64,000 bases of DNA from Rothia mucilaginosa (GCF_001548235.1 NZ_AP014938.1:1488001-1552000); one strand, 5' to 3'; shown: positions 40,738 through 49,668, counted from the first letter of the stretch. The notes: a model not told the origin generated them from the sequence alone. A program made the numbers and translations.

Positions 40738-43530
40738 ATGACTTCTTCACCCAAGCCCTCACGTAAGCTGCTCGCCATTGCTGGCGCACTTTCCGTTATT
40801 GCAGGCTCTTTTGCTACCGTTCCCGCTACCTTTGCGGCAAACGTCTCCGCATCTGTTCCCGGTGGGAACTCGCAGAACTCTACTGAGGAATGCCGCCACA
40901 TCGCAGTAAGCGCTACCCAGTACCAGGGTCTGCCCGGCCAGTACCAGCTGGCATACTCGGCAGCAACCTCCTCCCTCTACACTTCCTTCTCCTCCGGACG
41001 CCCGCCGATTCTGACCGGTGGCGTTGGCGCCTGGAACGTTGCATCCACCCCGAGCCTTGCCACTGTCTACCAGTTCCCGACCACGGACTTTATTGGACGT
41101 GGTGCTACTGCACCGAGCGGTAAGCAGATTGAATCTCCCTACGGTATTGCCTACGACGAAGCAACCGGATACGTATGGGTGACCCAGACCCGCGTCAACA
41201 AGGTATCCGTCATCGATCCCGCGACCAACAAGATTGTTTGGAGCAGCGCAGAAGGTGACGTCAACCACCCGCGTGAGGTACGCATCGACCCCTCTAGCGG
41301 TAAGATCTTTGTCTCTGGCTCCGGTGGCATTAGCGTCTTCGACACTACCCTGCGCGCACTGGTCAAGAAGATTGAATTCACCGACGCCAAGGGCGAATCT
41401 GACATCGCAATGAACATGCACGTAGACTCCGCTGATGGCAAGCTCTACGTGCCCTCCCTGAGCGCCGGCACCCTGAAGGTGATCAACACCAAGAGCTACG
41501 AGGTCGAGAAGACCATTCAGCTGCACAAGGAAAACGCTGAAGCTGCTCTGAACCCCTCAGACGTCACTATTGACAAGTCCCTGAAGGAAATCTACGTCAG
41601 CTCCCAGGGTGACCGTAAGGGCGCTAACTCCGGTATCACCGTCTACGACCTGGAAACCGGCGCCTACAAGAAGACCATTCCTTTCGGCACCCAGGCCCTC
41701 GCCCTCGCCTCCGACGAAGCCCGTGACCTGCTGTACGTGACCGATTACGGCACCGGTAACGTCGGTGTTGTTGATGCACGAACCGGCACCGTTGTTTCTC
41801 AGGTGTCTACCGGCGCAACTAGCGGCGCAAATGATGTTCTGGTCACTGCAGACGGTAGCGCATACGCTGTAGCACGCAGCATCGAAGGCGCTTCCGCTAT
41901 TGAAACTGACTACACCATCGATAAGACCACCGGCGAATACCGCACCTCTAGCACCGAGCCCAAGGGTAAGGACAACGCAGATTCCCCGATCGTTCCCGGC
42001 GTCATGGTGAAGATTAACACCACCGTTGAAACCACCGCAAAGCCTGCCGCACAGACTTCTTCTGAAGAACTGGTGAAGACCTACGCCGACGGCGCTAAGC
42101 TGTACGCTACGAAGGACTGGACCACCGGCGAAACCCTGAAGCTGCGTGGTGAAGGCTTTAAGACTCAGGACGGTTCAAAGGGTTCCGTACTCGCCGTCAA
42201 GCTGAACAAGGGCCGCATCTCCGCGAAGGAAGAGCCGAAGTTCAACGGCGCTGATGGCAACAGCGCAGGCGTCTGGGCTTACATCCAGGCAGATGAGAAG
42301 GGTAACTTCACCGCTGAGCTGCCGTACCCGACCACTGAGAACTCCAACCTGAAGGAAAACCTGAAGAGCGGCGATAAGGTATCGGTCTTCCTGCTCTCCG
42401 GCTCCATGGTTGAAGGCGATACCGCACGTGGCGGTGAAGCACTCTCCGCAACTGTTGCAGAGAAGAAGGCAGAGACCGCTGAGACCTGCGCACCGGCAGA
42501 AACTACCCAGGTTGCTGCTACTCCTTCTGGCGTGACTACCACTTACCCCGCCGGTACTAAGCTGAGCCTGCCTGATAGCAACGAGCCCACCCCGGCTCCG
42601 AGTGAGTCTGCTAAGCCTGAGCCGACTACTCCGGCACCGAGTGAGTCTGCTAAGCCCGAGCCGACTACTCCGGCACCGAGCGAGTCTGCTAAGCCCGAGC
42701 CGACTACTCCGGCTCCGAGCGAGTCCGCTAAGCCCGAACCCAGCACCCCTGCACCCTCCGAAAGTGCAGAGTCCAATGAAGTTGTACACGAGTACAAGGA
42801 CGGCGCTAAGGTTTACTTCCCCAAGACCTGGGACGGCCAGAAGCTGACCTTCCGTGGTGAAGGCTTCAAGACTCGGGATGGCAAGGGCTCCATTATCGCC
42901 GTCAAGCTGAACAAGGGCGCTATTTCTGCGAAGGAAGAGCCTAAGCTCGAAGGCGTTGAAGGCAATAGTGCAGGCGTCTGGGCTTACATCAAGGCGGACG
43001 AAAACGGTAACTTCACTGCAACTATCGACCGCCCCACCGTGGCAAACTCTAACCTGACTGAAGAACTGAAGACCGGCGATAGCGTTGCTATCTACCTGCT
43101 CTCCGGTTCTCTGGCAGAGAACGATAATGTACGTGGTGGTGTGGCTGCAGAATACACCTTCAGCATCGAGAACCAGGCACCTGCGCCGAAGGTCTCAGAA
43201 CCGAAGGCATCCGAGTCGGCTAACGCACCTGTAACTAACCCCTCTGCACCTGCAGATTCCAAGGAACAGGCAAAGGACCAGCCTGCTAAGGATCAGTCCA
43301 AGGCTCCCGTGGATTCTCTGAAGTCCGAGACCCAGAAGAAGGACAGCACCGCCCCGAAGACCTCCGGCTCTTCGTCGCAGAATGTCACCTCTTCCAGCAA
43401 CGGCTCCACCTCTTCGAAGTCTTCACTGGCTAACACCGGTGCTTCGGGCGTCGTAGTTGCAGCCGGAATTGGTGTCCTTGCCCTGGTCGTTGGTGCAACT
43501 GTGCTGGTAGCACGTCGCCGCAAGGCATAG
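40738..43530 (+). CDS. Cell-wall-anchored surface protein with YncE-like beta-propeller
   Basis: 930 residues from ATG 40738 (GAGG at 40728-40731); an upstream frame to 40669 lacks support. Order: signal peptide (residues 1-34, KLLAIAGALSVIAGSFATVP); propeller of repeated YVWVTQT/KIFVSGSGG-type blades (about 75-420); domain A (about 443-576); four copies of the 13-residue stalk PAPSESAKPEPTT (619-670); domain B (about 681-811), clearly homologous to A (RGEGFKT, AVKLNKG, ISAKEEPK, NSAGVWAYI); a Ser/Lys/Pro-rich spacer; then L897-A-N-T-G901, a hydrophobic span and RRRKA. Sortase should attach it to peptidoglycan. The iron box suggests a role under iron limitation; ligand unknown. No HtaA or NEAT heme domain is recognised. 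Confidence 0.85.
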   Translation: MTSSPKPSRKLLAIAGALSVIAGSFATVPATFAANVSASVPGGNSQNSTEECRHIAVSATQYQGLPGQYQLAYSAATSSLYTSFSSGRPPILTGGVGAWNVASTPSLATVYQFPTTDFIGRGATAPSGKQIESPYGIAYDEATGYVWVTQTRVNKVSVIDPATNKIVWSSAEGDVNHPREVRIDPSSGKIFVSGSGGISVFDTTLRALVKKIEFTDAKGESDIAMNMHVDSADGKLYVPSLSAGTLKVINTKSYEVEKTIQLHKENAEAALNPSDVTIDKSLKEIYVSSQGDRKGANSGITVYDLETGAYKKTIPFGTQALALASDEARDLLYVTDYGTGNVGVVDARTGTVVSQVSTGATSGANDVLVTADGSAYAVARSIEGASAIETDYTIDKTTGEYRTSSTEPKGKDNADSPIVPGVMVKINTTVETTAKPAAQTSSEELVKTYADGAKLYATKDWTTGETLKLRGEGFKTQDGSKGSVLAVKLNKGRISAKEEPKFNGADGNSAGVWAYIQADEKGNFTAELPYPTTENSNLKENLKSGDKVSVFLLSGSMVEGDTARGGEALSATVAEKKAETAETCAPAETTQVAATPSGVTTTYPAGTKLSLPDSNEPTPAPSESAKPEPTTPAPSESAKPEPTTPAPSESAKPEPTTPAPSESAKPEPSTPAPSESAESNEVVHEYKDGAKVYFPKTWDGQKLTFRGEGFKTRDGKGSIIAVKLNKGAISAKEEPKLEGVEGNSAGVWAYIKADENGNFTATIDRPTVANSNLTEELKTGDSVAIYLLSGSLAENDNVRGGVAAEYTFSIENQAPAPKVSEPKASESANAPVTNPSAPADSKEQAKDQPAKDQSKAPVDSLKSETQKKDSTAPKTSGSSSQNVTSSSNGSTSSKSSLANTGASGVVVAAGIGVLALVVGATVLVARRRKA
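42592..42771 (+). repeat. 39-bp coding tandem repeat (stalk)
   Basis: Four full 39-bp units starting at 42592, 42631, 42670 and 42709 and one partial unit, encoding PAPSESAKPEP(T/S)T. Units are nearly identical at the DNA level, so the copy number may vary between strains. Confidence 0.9.
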
Positions 43531-43643
43531 TCCGTACCCCACGGCAGCCTACATTACTACTGCTCGGTAGTAGCGAAAGAGGTTGAGCGGGATCTGCTAG
43601 ATAATCAAGAACCCGATTGACTCTCTGAAACTGCCGATACACG

Positions 43644-43695
43644 CTGAAAGGGGCGGTACTCATCAAAGCGATGGGTGCCGCCCCTTTCAGTTTGT
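43644..43695 (+). terminator. Terminator after the surface protein gene
   Basis: Stem of about 17 bp: CTGAAAGGGGCGG (43644-43656) pairs with CCGCCCCTTTCAG (43678-43690), followed by TTTG. Confidence 0.8.
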
Positions 43696-43859
43696 CCATA
43701 CGCCTGTTATTTAGGCGGAACCTAGACTAGGGTCAGAGGTAGTAGGGGGGAAGGGAGAAAAGGAGAGAGACGCTCCCTCTGTACTCGCCCGCCCATATTT
43801 GACGAGTTATCAGCTCCCAAAGAATGAAATGTAGGGTTCTAGAGCCTCAGATACAAAGA

Positions 43860-43883
43860 AAACCCGCACCGAAGTGCGGGTTT
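43860..43883. terminator. Small bidirectional hairpin
   Basis: AAACCCGCAC (43860-43869), loop CGAA, GTGCGGGTTT (43874-43883). The minus-strand side has the better T-tract. Confidence 0.5.
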
Positions 43884-43896
43884 AGCGGTCAAAGCG

Positions 43897-43989
43897 AGGT
43901 TCGGTCCCTAGACAAACGGATTAGCGAGGAAAAAGGGACCCAAGAAATCTGTCCGATAGGGACCGAACCTCTTATTTGACGCATGCGTC
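43897..43989. repeat. Spaced inverted repeat with adjacent palindrome
   Basis: Perfect 14-bp arms AGGTTCGGTCCCTA (43897-43910) and TAGGGACCGAACCT (43957-43970) enclose 46 bases. CTTATTTGACGC (43971-43982) follows at once, running into the 12-bp palindrome GACGCATGCGTC (43978-43989). No gene lies inside. Confidence 0.6.
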
Positions 43990-44407
43990 TCTTCTATTAT
44001 GGTACATCTCGCTGATTTTCGCACCTTGAAGCGCGTTTTTTACTAAAAAACTTGATTTTTGAAAAAGCGACCCTTAGTTTCTAAATTTTTAAGCAGATTT
44101 TTTCAGAATACTGCTTTAATAGGGGGTCAGAGGTGACGAAATATTACGGAATTCATGGCTCTAGACACCTCAGGGTAAGCTTATAAATTCTCTAAGCTGT
44201 CAACATCTCTAGTTTGATGTCTATTGTGGTTATTATATGTAGAATGCAAAGCCTTCCTTGAGTAAATCCACCCTGCTCAGAGCCTGGGGGAGAGCAATAT
44301 GTACTGCTGATAGAGGGTGTCTTAATCATGAGCCATGTAGTGCGTGGCCTGCGCTAGAAAAGCCTCAAAATGGAGGGTAAAGCGTAAAATATACAGCAGA
44401 AAGCTCC
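43990..44407. other. AT-rich gene-free stretch between the two propeller genes
   Basis: No credible gene. Several A/T tracts and weak inverted repeats (GTTTTTTAC-TAAAAAAC near 44034-44051; TAAGCAG...CTGCTTTA near 44090-44119) are seen. No promoter could be fixed, and no second iron box was found. Confidence 0.35.
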
Positions 44408-44446
44408 GGAGGCTAAGCTCGCAAAATATGAGACGAGCTAGCCTCC
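44408..44446 (+). promoter_or_regulatory. Leader hairpin before the second propeller gene
   Basis: GGAGGCTAAGCTCG (44408-44421) pairs with CGAGCTAGCCTCC (44434-44446), one bulged base, 12-base loop. It ends about 15 bases before the ribosome binding site TGGAG, so it could affect translation or act as an attenuator. Confidence 0.5.
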
Positions 44447-44471
44447 AAACTACATAACTCTGGAGATACCT

Positions 44472-45662
44472 ATGCTTCCCTCGGCTGCTGGAGAAGAACA
44501 GAAGAATACGCTGGATACCAAGCGTTTTTCCGTAGATCGTTCTGCGGGACTCGCCGGTCAATATCAGGTGGCATACAACCCTGAAGAGAACGTTCTTTTT
44601 GTGAGCGGAAGCTTCAACCATACAAAGACCCACGGCACTCTCTGCGCCACAATTGCTCGTATCAACGCAGATACCCTGCAAATTGAGAAGACGGCTGTTC
44701 TGCCTGCTATCCCGGAAAATAAACCCGAGCTAGAAAACCTCTTCCAGATTCAAGCTGCCTATGGTCTAGCTGTAGACAATCAGCGAGGGCTTCTTTGGAC
44801 CGGAGGAACCCGTACAAACTCGGTAACTGCATACTCCCAAAAAGACCTATCGCTCGTATGGGATTCTCTCACTCTAGGGGTGGAGATGCTGACGCCGCGT
44901 GAGCTATACGTTGCACCCAACGGTGCCGTACTCGTTACCGGAATGGGGGGTTACCAGGTAATCTCTGCATCCACCGCGGAGAGGGAACGCACGGTTAGTC
45001 CCCTTCAAGGGGAAGGCCCCGCCATGCTGCTAGGACCCGTAGCGGATGAAGCTCGTAGCCGTCTGTACATCCCGAATATTTTGCGAGATGAAATCTGGGT
45101 TGTGGATATGAATACCTGGGGTCTCGTGCACAGACTGCCCGTAACTGGTGGGGAAGACGCCAATACTCCAGTTGGCGTTCACGGCGTAGAGATTGATTCG
45201 ACCCGTGGTGAACTTTATGTCTCTGCACAAGGACGCGAGGGTAAAAATGGTGGTCTATACGTTCTGAGTTTTGAGGGCGAGCACCTCGCTTATCTTCCCT
45301 TCGGTAAAATGCCCACCGATATCTTGCTCGATGCAGAACGTCATCTGCTGTACGTCGCTGATTTTGGAGGTAAGGGAGAGTCTGCAGTTGCCGGTGGTGG
45401 AACCATTACCGTCATTGACACGCTCAATCGAACCATCATCGAGACCTTGCAGGTAGCCCCGACCCGTATTAATCACCAGGTCCTGCTGGGAGACGGGAGC
45501 GTCATTGCTATCGACAAGGCGGGTGACTACCCCGCAGCTGAGGTACCCTACGTGTTGGATGCGCGCTCTGGCGAATACTACGAGGCAGCGGAAGAAAACC
45601 GGCCGGGAGAAGATCCTCGTCCTATCGTTCGTGACGGTATCGCGAAAGTATATCTGTCCTAG
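44472..45662 (+). CDS. YncE-like beta-propeller protein without signal peptide
   Basis: 396 residues; ATG at 44472 with TGGAG upstream, and an in-frame stop about 30 bases before the ATG rules out a longer protein. It is paralogous to the propeller of the surface protein at 40738: compare GLAGQYQVAYNPEENVLFVS with GLPGQYQLAYSAATSSLYTS, and AAYGLAVDNQRGLLW with SPYGIAYDEATGYVW. Blades end in an LLYVADFGG segment and TITVIDTLNR. There is no signal peptide, repeat stalk or sorting signal. It may be cytoplasmic, exported by another route, or a decayed copy that lost both ends; the frame is intact. Function unknown. Confidence 0.75.
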   Translation: MLPSAAGEEQKNTLDTKRFSVDRSAGLAGQYQVAYNPEENVLFVSGSFNHTKTHGTLCATIARINADTLQIEKTAVLPAIPENKPELENLFQIQAAYGLAVDNQRGLLWTGGTRTNSVTAYSQKDLSLVWDSLTLGVEMLTPRELYVAPNGAVLVTGMGGYQVISASTAERERTVSPLQGEGPAMLLGPVADEARSRLYIPNILRDEIWVVDMNTWGLVHRLPVTGGEDANTPVGVHGVEIDSTRGELYVSAQGREGKNGGLYVLSFEGEHLAYLPFGKMPTDILLDAERHLLYVADFGGKGESAVAGGGTITVIDTLNRTIIETLQVAPTRINHQVLLGDGSVIAIDKAGDYPAAEVPYVLDARSGEYYEAAEENRPGEDPRPIVRDGIAKVYLS

Positions 45663-46036
45663 CTGCTGAGTGAAGAGCAGCTGATATATCAACGTAGCGC
45701 GTGCTGTGCTTTTGTGCTGTGTGTACGCTCTCGGGGTGGGGAGTAGGGGCGGGGTGGTCTCTTGCTCATCCCGCGGCAAGTCTGTCGTAGAGGGACATTA
45801 AAGCGTAGTAAAATATAAATATCTATCATCCTTGTTTGACACATTGTTTGATAGATTTCTCGAGGCCCCTTCAGTTTCTTATGCGTCAGGAACTACACGA
45901 AGGGGCCTCCTGCTTTAAGTGTCAAATAAGGGACCTTCTCAATCGATGGTGATGTGGGATATGAGGTTTTTACTCTCTAAACCCGACTCTTCCCCAGAGA
46001 TAGGGTAGGGGAGACTGAAATCATAGTCGGCAAACT
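45663..46036. other. Intergenic region with nested inverted repeats before rplN
   Basis: No gene seen. ATCTATCA (45821-45828) pairs with TGATAGAT (45849-45856); TTTGACAC (45835-45842) pairs with GTGTCAAA (45919-45926); and inside this, GAGGCCCCTTC (45862-45872) pairs with GAAGGGGCCTC (45899-45909), a possible terminator. GTGTCAAATAAG (45919-45930) is an 11 of 12 inverted copy of the motif at 43971-43982. Confidence 0.5.
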
Positions 46037-46065
46037 CTTGCGCTACATACCTGCTTCCTGTACAG
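46037..46065 (+). promoter_or_regulatory. Predicted promoter of the rplN (spc) operon
   Basis: TTGCGC (46037-46042), 17 bases, TACAGT (46060-46065). The -10 context CCTGTACAGTGTT resembles the CCTGTATAGTCTT of the rpsL and rplM promoters. Confidence 0.6.
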
Positions 46066-46323
46066 TGTTAAGACTGTGTGGCTGTATCCAAATAGCCGCA
46101 CAACCACGGGCTTCTCGTGCCAGTGCATAATGCCGCTACTTACGGGTGGGATACGCCCGCTTCACGCGGGTCCAAATGCTTCTGGCATGGGTTTGCCCCA
46201 GGCGTTTCCGCTAACCCCTTCCGCAGAGATGGGGCCCGGGGCGTCAACCAATCCCGTAAAAATGTTCCGCAAGGCTGGCTCGCGCCTAAAGCGAGTCGGA
46301 ACCGGCGAGACGACAGGAGAAAT
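46066..46323 (+). other. Leader of the rplN operon
   Basis: About 255 untranslated bases with several GC-rich hairpins, for example CCCGC-TTCAC-GCGGG near 46157-46171 and a CGGAACC-side pairing near 46296. The open frames across it lack homology. Confidence 0.4.
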
Positions 46324-46695
46324 ATGATTCAGCAGGAGTCGCGACTGAAGGTCGCCGACAACACTGGTGCGAAGGAAATCCTGACCATCCGTGTTCTCGG
46401 TGGTTCCTCGCGTCGCTACGCAGGCATTGGCGACATCATTGTCGCAACCGTCAAGGATGCAATCCCCGGCGGTACCGTAAAGAAGGGTGACGTTGTCAAG
46501 GCAGTCGTCGTCCGCACCAAGAAGGAAACCCGTCGTCCCGACGGCTCCTACATCAAGTTCGACGAGAACTCCGCAGTGATCCTGAAGAACACTGATGGTG
46601 ATCCCCGTGGTACCCGTATCTTCGGCCCCGTGGGTCGTGAGCTTCGCGACAAGAAGTTCATGAAGATCGTTTCGCTGGCTCCGGAGGTGCTCTAA
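46324..46695 (+). CDS. rplN: 50S ribosomal protein L14
   Basis: 123 residues ([20 protein letters not shown]), ending [19 protein letters not shown] at 46324, with AGGAGA upstream. First gene of the spc cluster, driven here by its own promoter. Confidence 0.98.
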   Translation: MIQQESRLKVADNTGAKEILTIRVLGGSSRRYAGIGDIIVATVKDAIPGGTVKKGDVVKAVVVRTKKETRRPDGSYIKFDENSAVILKNTDGDPRGTRIFGPVGRELRDKKFMKIVSLAPEVL

Positions 46696-46698
46696 TTC

Positions 46699-47034
46699 AT
46701 GGCTAAGATCAAGTCCGGCGACCTGGTTCAGGTTATTTCCGGTGCAGATAAGGGCAAGCAGGGCAAGGTTCTGAAGGTTCTCCCCAAGGAAAACCGCGTG
46801 ATTGTTGAGGGCATCAAGGTCGTCACCAAGCACACCAAGGCTAACCCCCTGACCGGCGCAGCAGGCGGCATTCAGAAGGTTGAGGCACCGATCCACGTTT
46901 CTAACGTTGCGATTGTTGACCCCGAGACCAAGAAGCCGACCCGTGTTGGTTTCCGCCTCGAGACTGTAGAGCGTGACGGCAAGGAGCGCACCGTTCGCGT
47001 GCGCGTTGCTAAGCGTTCGGGTAAGGACATCTAA
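46699..47034 (+). CDS. rplX: 50S ribosomal protein L24
   Basis: 111 residues, KOW motif [20 protein letters not shown]. An early assembly initiator of the 50S subunit. The stop overlaps the rplE start by one base. Confidence 0.98.
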   Translation: MAKIKSGDLVQVISGADKGKQGKVLKVLPKENRVIVEGIKVVTKHTKANPLTGAAGGIQKVEAPIHVSNVAIVDPETKKPTRVGFRLETVERDGKERTVRVRVAKRSGKDI

Positions 47035-47594
47035 TGACCGAAACCAAGATCACCCCCCGCTTCAAGACCAAGTACGCTGAGGTCGTCGTTCCCGCTCTGC
47101 AGGAAGAGTTCAAGTACGAGAACGTCATGCAGACCCCGAAGATCGTTAAGGTCGTCGTAAACATGGGTGTTGGCGAGGCAGCTCGCGACGCAAAGCTCAT
47201 GGACGGCGCAATCCGCGATCTCACCGCAATCACCGGTCAGAAGCCGATTGTTACCCGCGCTAAGAAGTCCATCGCACAGTTCAAGCTGCGCGAAGGTATG
47301 CCCATCGGTGCACACGTCACCCTGCGTGGCGACCGCATGTGGGAATTCCTGGACCGCCTCGTCACCCTGGCACTGCCCCGAATCCGCGACTTCCGCGGCC
47401 TCTCGGACCGCCAGTTCGACGGTAACGGTAACTACACCTTCGGTCTGACCGAGCAGTCCATGTTCCACGAAATCGATCAGGACTCGATCGACCGCGTGCG
47501 TGGTATGGACATCACCGTGGTGACCTCCGCGAAGACCGACGAAGAAGGCCGTGCAATCCTGAAGGCACTGGGCTTCCCGTTCAAGACCAACTAA
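47034..47594 (+). CDS. rplE: 50S ribosomal protein L5
   Basis: 186 residues; [20 protein letters not shown] and [20 protein letters not shown] are conserved. It binds 5S rRNA. No rpsN follows, unlike in many bacteria. Confidence 0.98.
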   Translation: MTETKITPRFKTKYAEVVVPALQEEFKYENVMQTPKIVKVVVNMGVGEAARDAKLMDGAIRDLTAITGQKPIVTRAKKSIAQFKLREGMPIGAHVTLRGDRMWEFLDRLVTLALPRIRDFRGLSDRQFDGNGNYTFGLTEQSMFHEIDQDSIDRVRGMDITVVTSAKTDEEGRAILKALGFPFKTN

Positions 47595-47667
47595 CGACTA
47601 CGTTGTAGGTCCAGACCCCGTTACCGCGGGGTAGGGAAACCACAACGAGGAAGGGCTAAAGCCCACA

Positions 47668-48066
47668 ATGACTATGACTGATCCGGTCGCAGATATGCTG
47701 ACCCGTTTGCGTAACGCAAACTCCGCATACCACGACACCGTATCCATGCCCTACTCCAAGCTGAAGTCTCGCATTGCAGAGATCCTGAAGGCTGAGGGCT
47801 ACATCGCCGACGTGAAGGTTGAGGATGCAAAGGTCGGCAAGACCCTGACCCTCGTCCTCAAGTACGGTCCGTCCCGCGAGCGTTCCATCGCTGGCGTGCG
47901 TCGTATTTCCAAGCCGGGCCTGCGTACCTACGCAAAGTCCACCAACCTGCCCCAGGTTCTGGGTGGCCTCGGCATCGCAATCCTGTCCACCTCTTCGGGT
48001 CTGCTCACTGACAAGCAGGCTGCGAAGAAGGGCGTGGGCGGCGAAGTCATCGCTTACATCTGGTAG
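47668..48066 (+). CDS. rpsH: 30S ribosomal protein S8
   Basis: 132 residues ([20 protein letters not shown]). ATG 47668 is chosen, as relatives keep MTMTDP. GAGGAAGG (47647-47654) is unusually far from it, but a GGGCT-AA-AGCCC hairpin between them could close the distance. S8 is the classic spc operon autoregulator in E. coli. Confidence 0.97.
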   Translation: MTMTDPVADMLTRLRNANSAYHDTVSMPYSKLKSRIAEILKAEGYIADVKVEDAKVGKTLTLVLKYGPSRERSIAGVRRISKPGLRTYAKSTNLPQVLGGLGIAILSTSSGLLTDKQAAKKGVGGEVIAYIW

Positions 48067-48093
48067 TCGGTTAGAAGAGAAAGGAAGAGAATA

Positions 48094-48630
48094 ATGTCAC
48101 GTATTGGACGTCTCCCCATCTCGGTTCCCGCCGGCGTTGAGGTTAAGGTCGATGGCAACCTGGTCACCGTTAAGGGCCCGAAGGGCGAGCTCTCCCACAA
48201 GGTAGCTTCCCCCATCACCGTGGCTCTGAACGAAAACGAGATCGTTGTATCTCGTCCGAACGACGAGCGCCTGTCTCGCTCACTGCACGGTCTGACTCGT
48301 ACCCTGATTCAGAACCTGATTATCGGCGTTACCTCCGGCTACGAGAAGAAGCTGGAAATCGTTGGTACCGGTTACCGTGTGACCCCGAAGGGTAACGACC
48401 TGGAGTTCGCTCTGGGCTACTCCCACCCGATCAACATCACCGCTCCCGAGGGTATTACCTTCGCAGTGGAGGGTGCTAACAAGCTGACCGTGTCGGGCAT
48501 CGACAAGCAGCTCGTTGGTCAGGTTGCAGCAAACATTCGTGGTCTGCGTAAGCCCGATCCCTACAAGGGTAAGGGTGTTCGCTACGCAGGTGAGCACATC
48601 CGCCGCAAGGTCGGAAAGGCTGGTAAGTAA
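48094..48630 (+). CDS. rplF: 50S ribosomal protein L6
   Basis: 178 residues ([20 protein letters not shown]), ending [20 protein letters not shown]. It sits near the sarcin-ricin loop. GAAAGGAAGAG precedes the start. Confidence 0.98.
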   Translation: MSRIGRLPISVPAGVEVKVDGNLVTVKGPKGELSHKVASPITVALNENEIVVSRPNDERLSRSLHGLTRTLIQNLIIGVTSGYEKKLEIVGTGYRVTPKGNDLEFALGYSHPINITAPEGITFAVEGANKLTVSGIDKQLVGQVAANIRGLRKPDPYKGKGVRYAGEHIRRKVGKAGK

Positions 48631-48632
48631 AC

Positions 48633-48992
48633 ATGGCTATCAAGTCGAAGGCAGCGCAGCGTGCACGTCGTCACGCTCGCATCCGCAAGTACGTTTCGGG
48701 TACCGCTGCGCGTCCGCGCCTGTGCGTCACCCGTTCGACCCGTCACATGTTCGTTCAGGTTATCGACGATGTCAAGGGCGTAACCCTGGCATCCGCTTCC
48801 ACCATGGAAGCAGAGCTGCGTGCAGCTGACCTGGACAAGACCGCTAAGGCAAAGCGCGTTGGTGAGCTCGTTGCAGAGCGCGCCAAGGCAGCTGGTGTTG
48901 AGGCAGTCGTGTTCGACCGCGGTGGTAACAAGTACCACGGCCGTGTTGCAGCCGTTGCTGACGGTGCACGCGAGGGAGGTCTTGCACTCTAA
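48633..48992 (+). CDS. rplR: 50S ribosomal protein L18
   Basis: 119 residues; [20 protein letters not shown] and [20 protein letters not shown] are typical. It binds 5S rRNA with L5. It overlaps rpsE by one base. Confidence 0.98.
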   Translation: MAIKSKAAQRARRHARIRKYVSGTAARPRLCVTRSTRHMFVQVIDDVKGVTLASASTMEAELRAADLDKTAKAKRVGELVAERAKAAGVEAVVFDRGGNKYHGRVAAVADGAREGGLAL

Positions 48993-49666
48993 TGAGCGAG
49001 CAGAACGTAAAGGAAACTCAGGTGAGCGAAGCAGTAGTAGCTGAAACCGCTGAGACCTCCAACCAGCGCGAGGAGCGCCGCAACAACCGCGGCGAGCGTC
49101 GTGGCCGTGGTGAGCGCCGTAACAACCGCGCTCGCGAGGAGGAGAAGGACAAGTACATCGAGCGCGTTGTGACCATCAACCGCGTTTCCAAGGTCGTCAA
49201 GGGTGGTCGTCGCTTCAGCTTCACCGCACTGGTCGTCGTTGGTGACGGTAACGGCCTGGTCGGCGTTGGCTACGGTAAGGCTAAGGAAGTTCCCGCAGCA
49301 ATCTCCAAGGGTGTCGAGGAAGCAAAGAAGAACTTCTTCCGCGTTCCCCGCATCGAAGGCCGCACCATCCCGCACCGTGTGCAGGGTGAAGCAGCTGCAG
49401 GCGTTGTGATGCTCCGTCCGGCAACCGCTGGTACCGGTGTTATCGCAGGTGGCCCCGTGCGTGCAGTACTCGAGTGCGCAGGCATTCACGATGTGCTGTC
49501 CAAGTCGCTCGGTTCCTCGAACCAGATCAACATCGTTCACGCAACTGTTGCAGCACTCAAGGAGCTTGAGGAGCCCCTGGCAGTGGCAGCCCGCCGTGGC
49601 CTGCCCACCGATGAGGTTATCCCCAGCTACCTGCGCAACACCAAGTCTGAAAAGGCAGGTGCGTAG
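48992..49666 (+). CDS. rpsE: 30S ribosomal protein S5
   Basis: 224 residues. The first about 55 form an actinobacterial extension rich in Glu, Asn and Arg ([20 protein letters not shown]). The core starts at [20 protein letters not shown], and [20 protein letters not shown] is conserved. The spectinomycin-site loop looks normal. Confidence 0.97.
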   Translation: MSEQNVKETQVSEAVVAETAETSNQREERRNNRGERRGRGERRNNRAREEEKDKYIERVVTINRVSKVVKGGRRFSFTALVVVGDGNGLVGVGYGKAKEVPAAISKGVEEAKKNFFRVPRIEGRTIPHRVQGEAAAGVVMLRPATAGTGVIAGGPVRAVLECAGIHDVLSKSLGSSNQINIVHATVAALKELEEPLAVAARRGLPTDEVIPSYLRNTKSEKAGA

Positions 49667-49668
49667 TA

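Noticed and set aside
42592..42771. CRISPR-like direct repeats
   Set aside because: The repeats are contiguous without spacers and encode a Pro/Ser/Glu stalk in frame.
40738..43530. HtaA- or NEAT-type heme-binding domains in the surface protein
   Set aside because: The two repeated domains do not show the motifs of those families that I know. Only the regulatory site points to iron.
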